A stretch of 29,083 nt of DNA. Source: Candidatus Colimonas fimequi (GTDB lineage: Bacteria > Bacillota > Clostridia > Peptostreptococcales > Anaerovoracaceae). The stretch covers positions 1 to 29,083 of the forward strand of contig JAGHTQ010000216.1 in assembly GCA_018065295.1 (NCBI GenBank), given 5' to 3'. A program made the translations under genes and the position numbers. Under the pieces are notes generated by a model, which did not search any database, was not told the origin of the DNA, and was given only the letters and a program-made list of their open reading frames with translations. This document shows positions 28,405-29,083 of the stretch, piece by piece; positions within the stretch are counted from its first letter, which is position 1; every line of letters starts with the position of its first letter.

Positions 28405-29083
28405 TGCGCATGCTTATTTATCGGCGAGCAGCTCGTCTCGCTGGTTAGCATGTACCAGAGCACCTGGTTTAGAGTCTAAGTTCCCAAATACGTCTTCAGA
28501 ATTTGCTAGAGAGGGAACAGTCGCTCACTCACTTGGCGAAATCACAGCGCGTTATTTCCTGAATCAGCTTTCAGAAGTCGATTACGAAAACGAACGCGAC
28601 GAGCTTTGCAGAAGCGATGATGGCAAGAAGTTCTTTAATCAGGAAATGCAGGAGCACGCCGTTGGCTACGCAGAACTTATTAAAGGAAAGGTTGAGACCT
28701 TAAAAGAAACCTGCGAGGACACATTCGCAGAGCTTGAGGTAAGAGTTAACTTTTCTGAATGGGTACCTGAAGGCTTCGGTACTTGTGACTGCGCAATTAT
28801 AGCCGATGACCTGCTTGAGATTATCGACCTTAAGTATGGTAAGGGCCATAGAGTGCCAGCAGAGAACAATTCACAGATGATGCTTTACGCCCTGGGCGCT
28901 CTTAATGCTTACGGTGCCTTGTATGATATTAAGACCGTAAAGATGACGATTTATCAGCCTAGACTTTCAGGAGTCAGCAGCTCATTTGCAATATGTGTTG
29001 ACGACCTTTACAAATGGGAGAATGAAGTAGTCAAGCCTATAGCGCAGCTTGCTTATGCAGGTATGTTAGACTTTGCACCAAGT
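28397..29083 (+). CDS. DUF2800 family nuclease-like protein (3' end outside window)
   Basis: The first 229 residues of a protein cut by the window edge. MPDAHAYLSASSSSRWLACT, AREGTVAHSLGEITARYFLN, and GTCDCAIIADDLLEIIDLKY with a following GKG are the signatures of DUF2800, a RecB/Cas4-like PD-(D/E)xK family; the D-(x)n-DLK motif is visible at about 150-157. It is probably a recombination or replication nuclease, usually followed by a DUF2815 (single-strand binding) gene and DNA polymerase in related phages. It overlaps the preceding gene by 8 bases. Confidence 0.88.
   Translation, partial: MPDAHAYLSASSSSRWLACTRAPGLESKFPNTSSEFAREGTVAHSLGEITARYFLNQLSEVDYENERDELCRSDDGKKFFNQEMQEHAVGYAELIKGKVETLKETCEDTFAELEVRVNFSEWVPEGFGTCDCAIIADDLLEIIDLKYGKGHRVPAENNSQMMLYALGALNAYGALYDIKTVKMTIYQPRLSGVSSSFAICVDDLYKWENEVVKPIAQLAYAGMLDFAPS

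Overview
The window is a contractile-tailed (myovirus-type) temperate phage genome, or a large part of one. The host is most likely a low-to-mid GC Firmicute of the Clostridia (Lachnospiraceae-like); this is inferred from gene families and strong GGAGG ribosome sites, not from any host gene, and I see no chromosomal DNA. A complete head module rules out a tailocin.

Layout. (1) 76-7244 (+): packaging and head: small and large terminase, HK97 portal, ClpP-like protease, HK97-fold capsid protein, gp6-like connector, head-tail adaptor, gp10-like protein, tail terminator. (2) 7249-15621 (+): tail and baseplate in the PBSX (xkd) order: sheath, tube, XkdN chaperone, tape measure, XkdP-like protein split into two genes (second with LysM), XkdQ, XkdR, XkdS, XkdT, XkdU. 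(3) 15622-18092 (+): two tail-fibre modules, the first carrying an invertible segment. (4) 18158-19593 (+): small protein, holin, membrane coiled-coil protein, NlpC/P60-type endolysin. (5) 19635-25343: accessory region of many very small genes, with repeated hairpin-plus-motif cassettes, a small membrane-peptide/XRE group, a GTAGCACTT repeat cluster and a long run of overlapping small ORFs, several Cys-rich. (6) 25363-27507 (-): large serine recombinase and an XRE repressor in one unit. (7) 27694-29083 (+): Cro-like regulator and early genes, ending inside a DUF2800 gene.

The most notable observations are: an invertible 15799-16374 segment that swaps the last ~87 residues of a tail fibre between two in-frame alternatives of nearly equal length (151 versus 150 aa); two likely -1 programmed frameshifts, one in the tail chaperone (A_AAA_AAC plus hairpin at normal spacing) and one at the end of the capsid gene (A_AAA_AAA, with a possible H-type pseudoknot) that would add a 60-residue HeH/SAP-like tail to a fraction of capsid subunits; and four copies of a conserved leader motif tied to three related hairpins, each in front of an unrelated small gene, including a divergent pair sharing one hairpin.

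The late genes run directly into the integrase with no host sequence between, so the record looks like a circular or virion form of the genome rather than a conventionally ordered integrated prophage.
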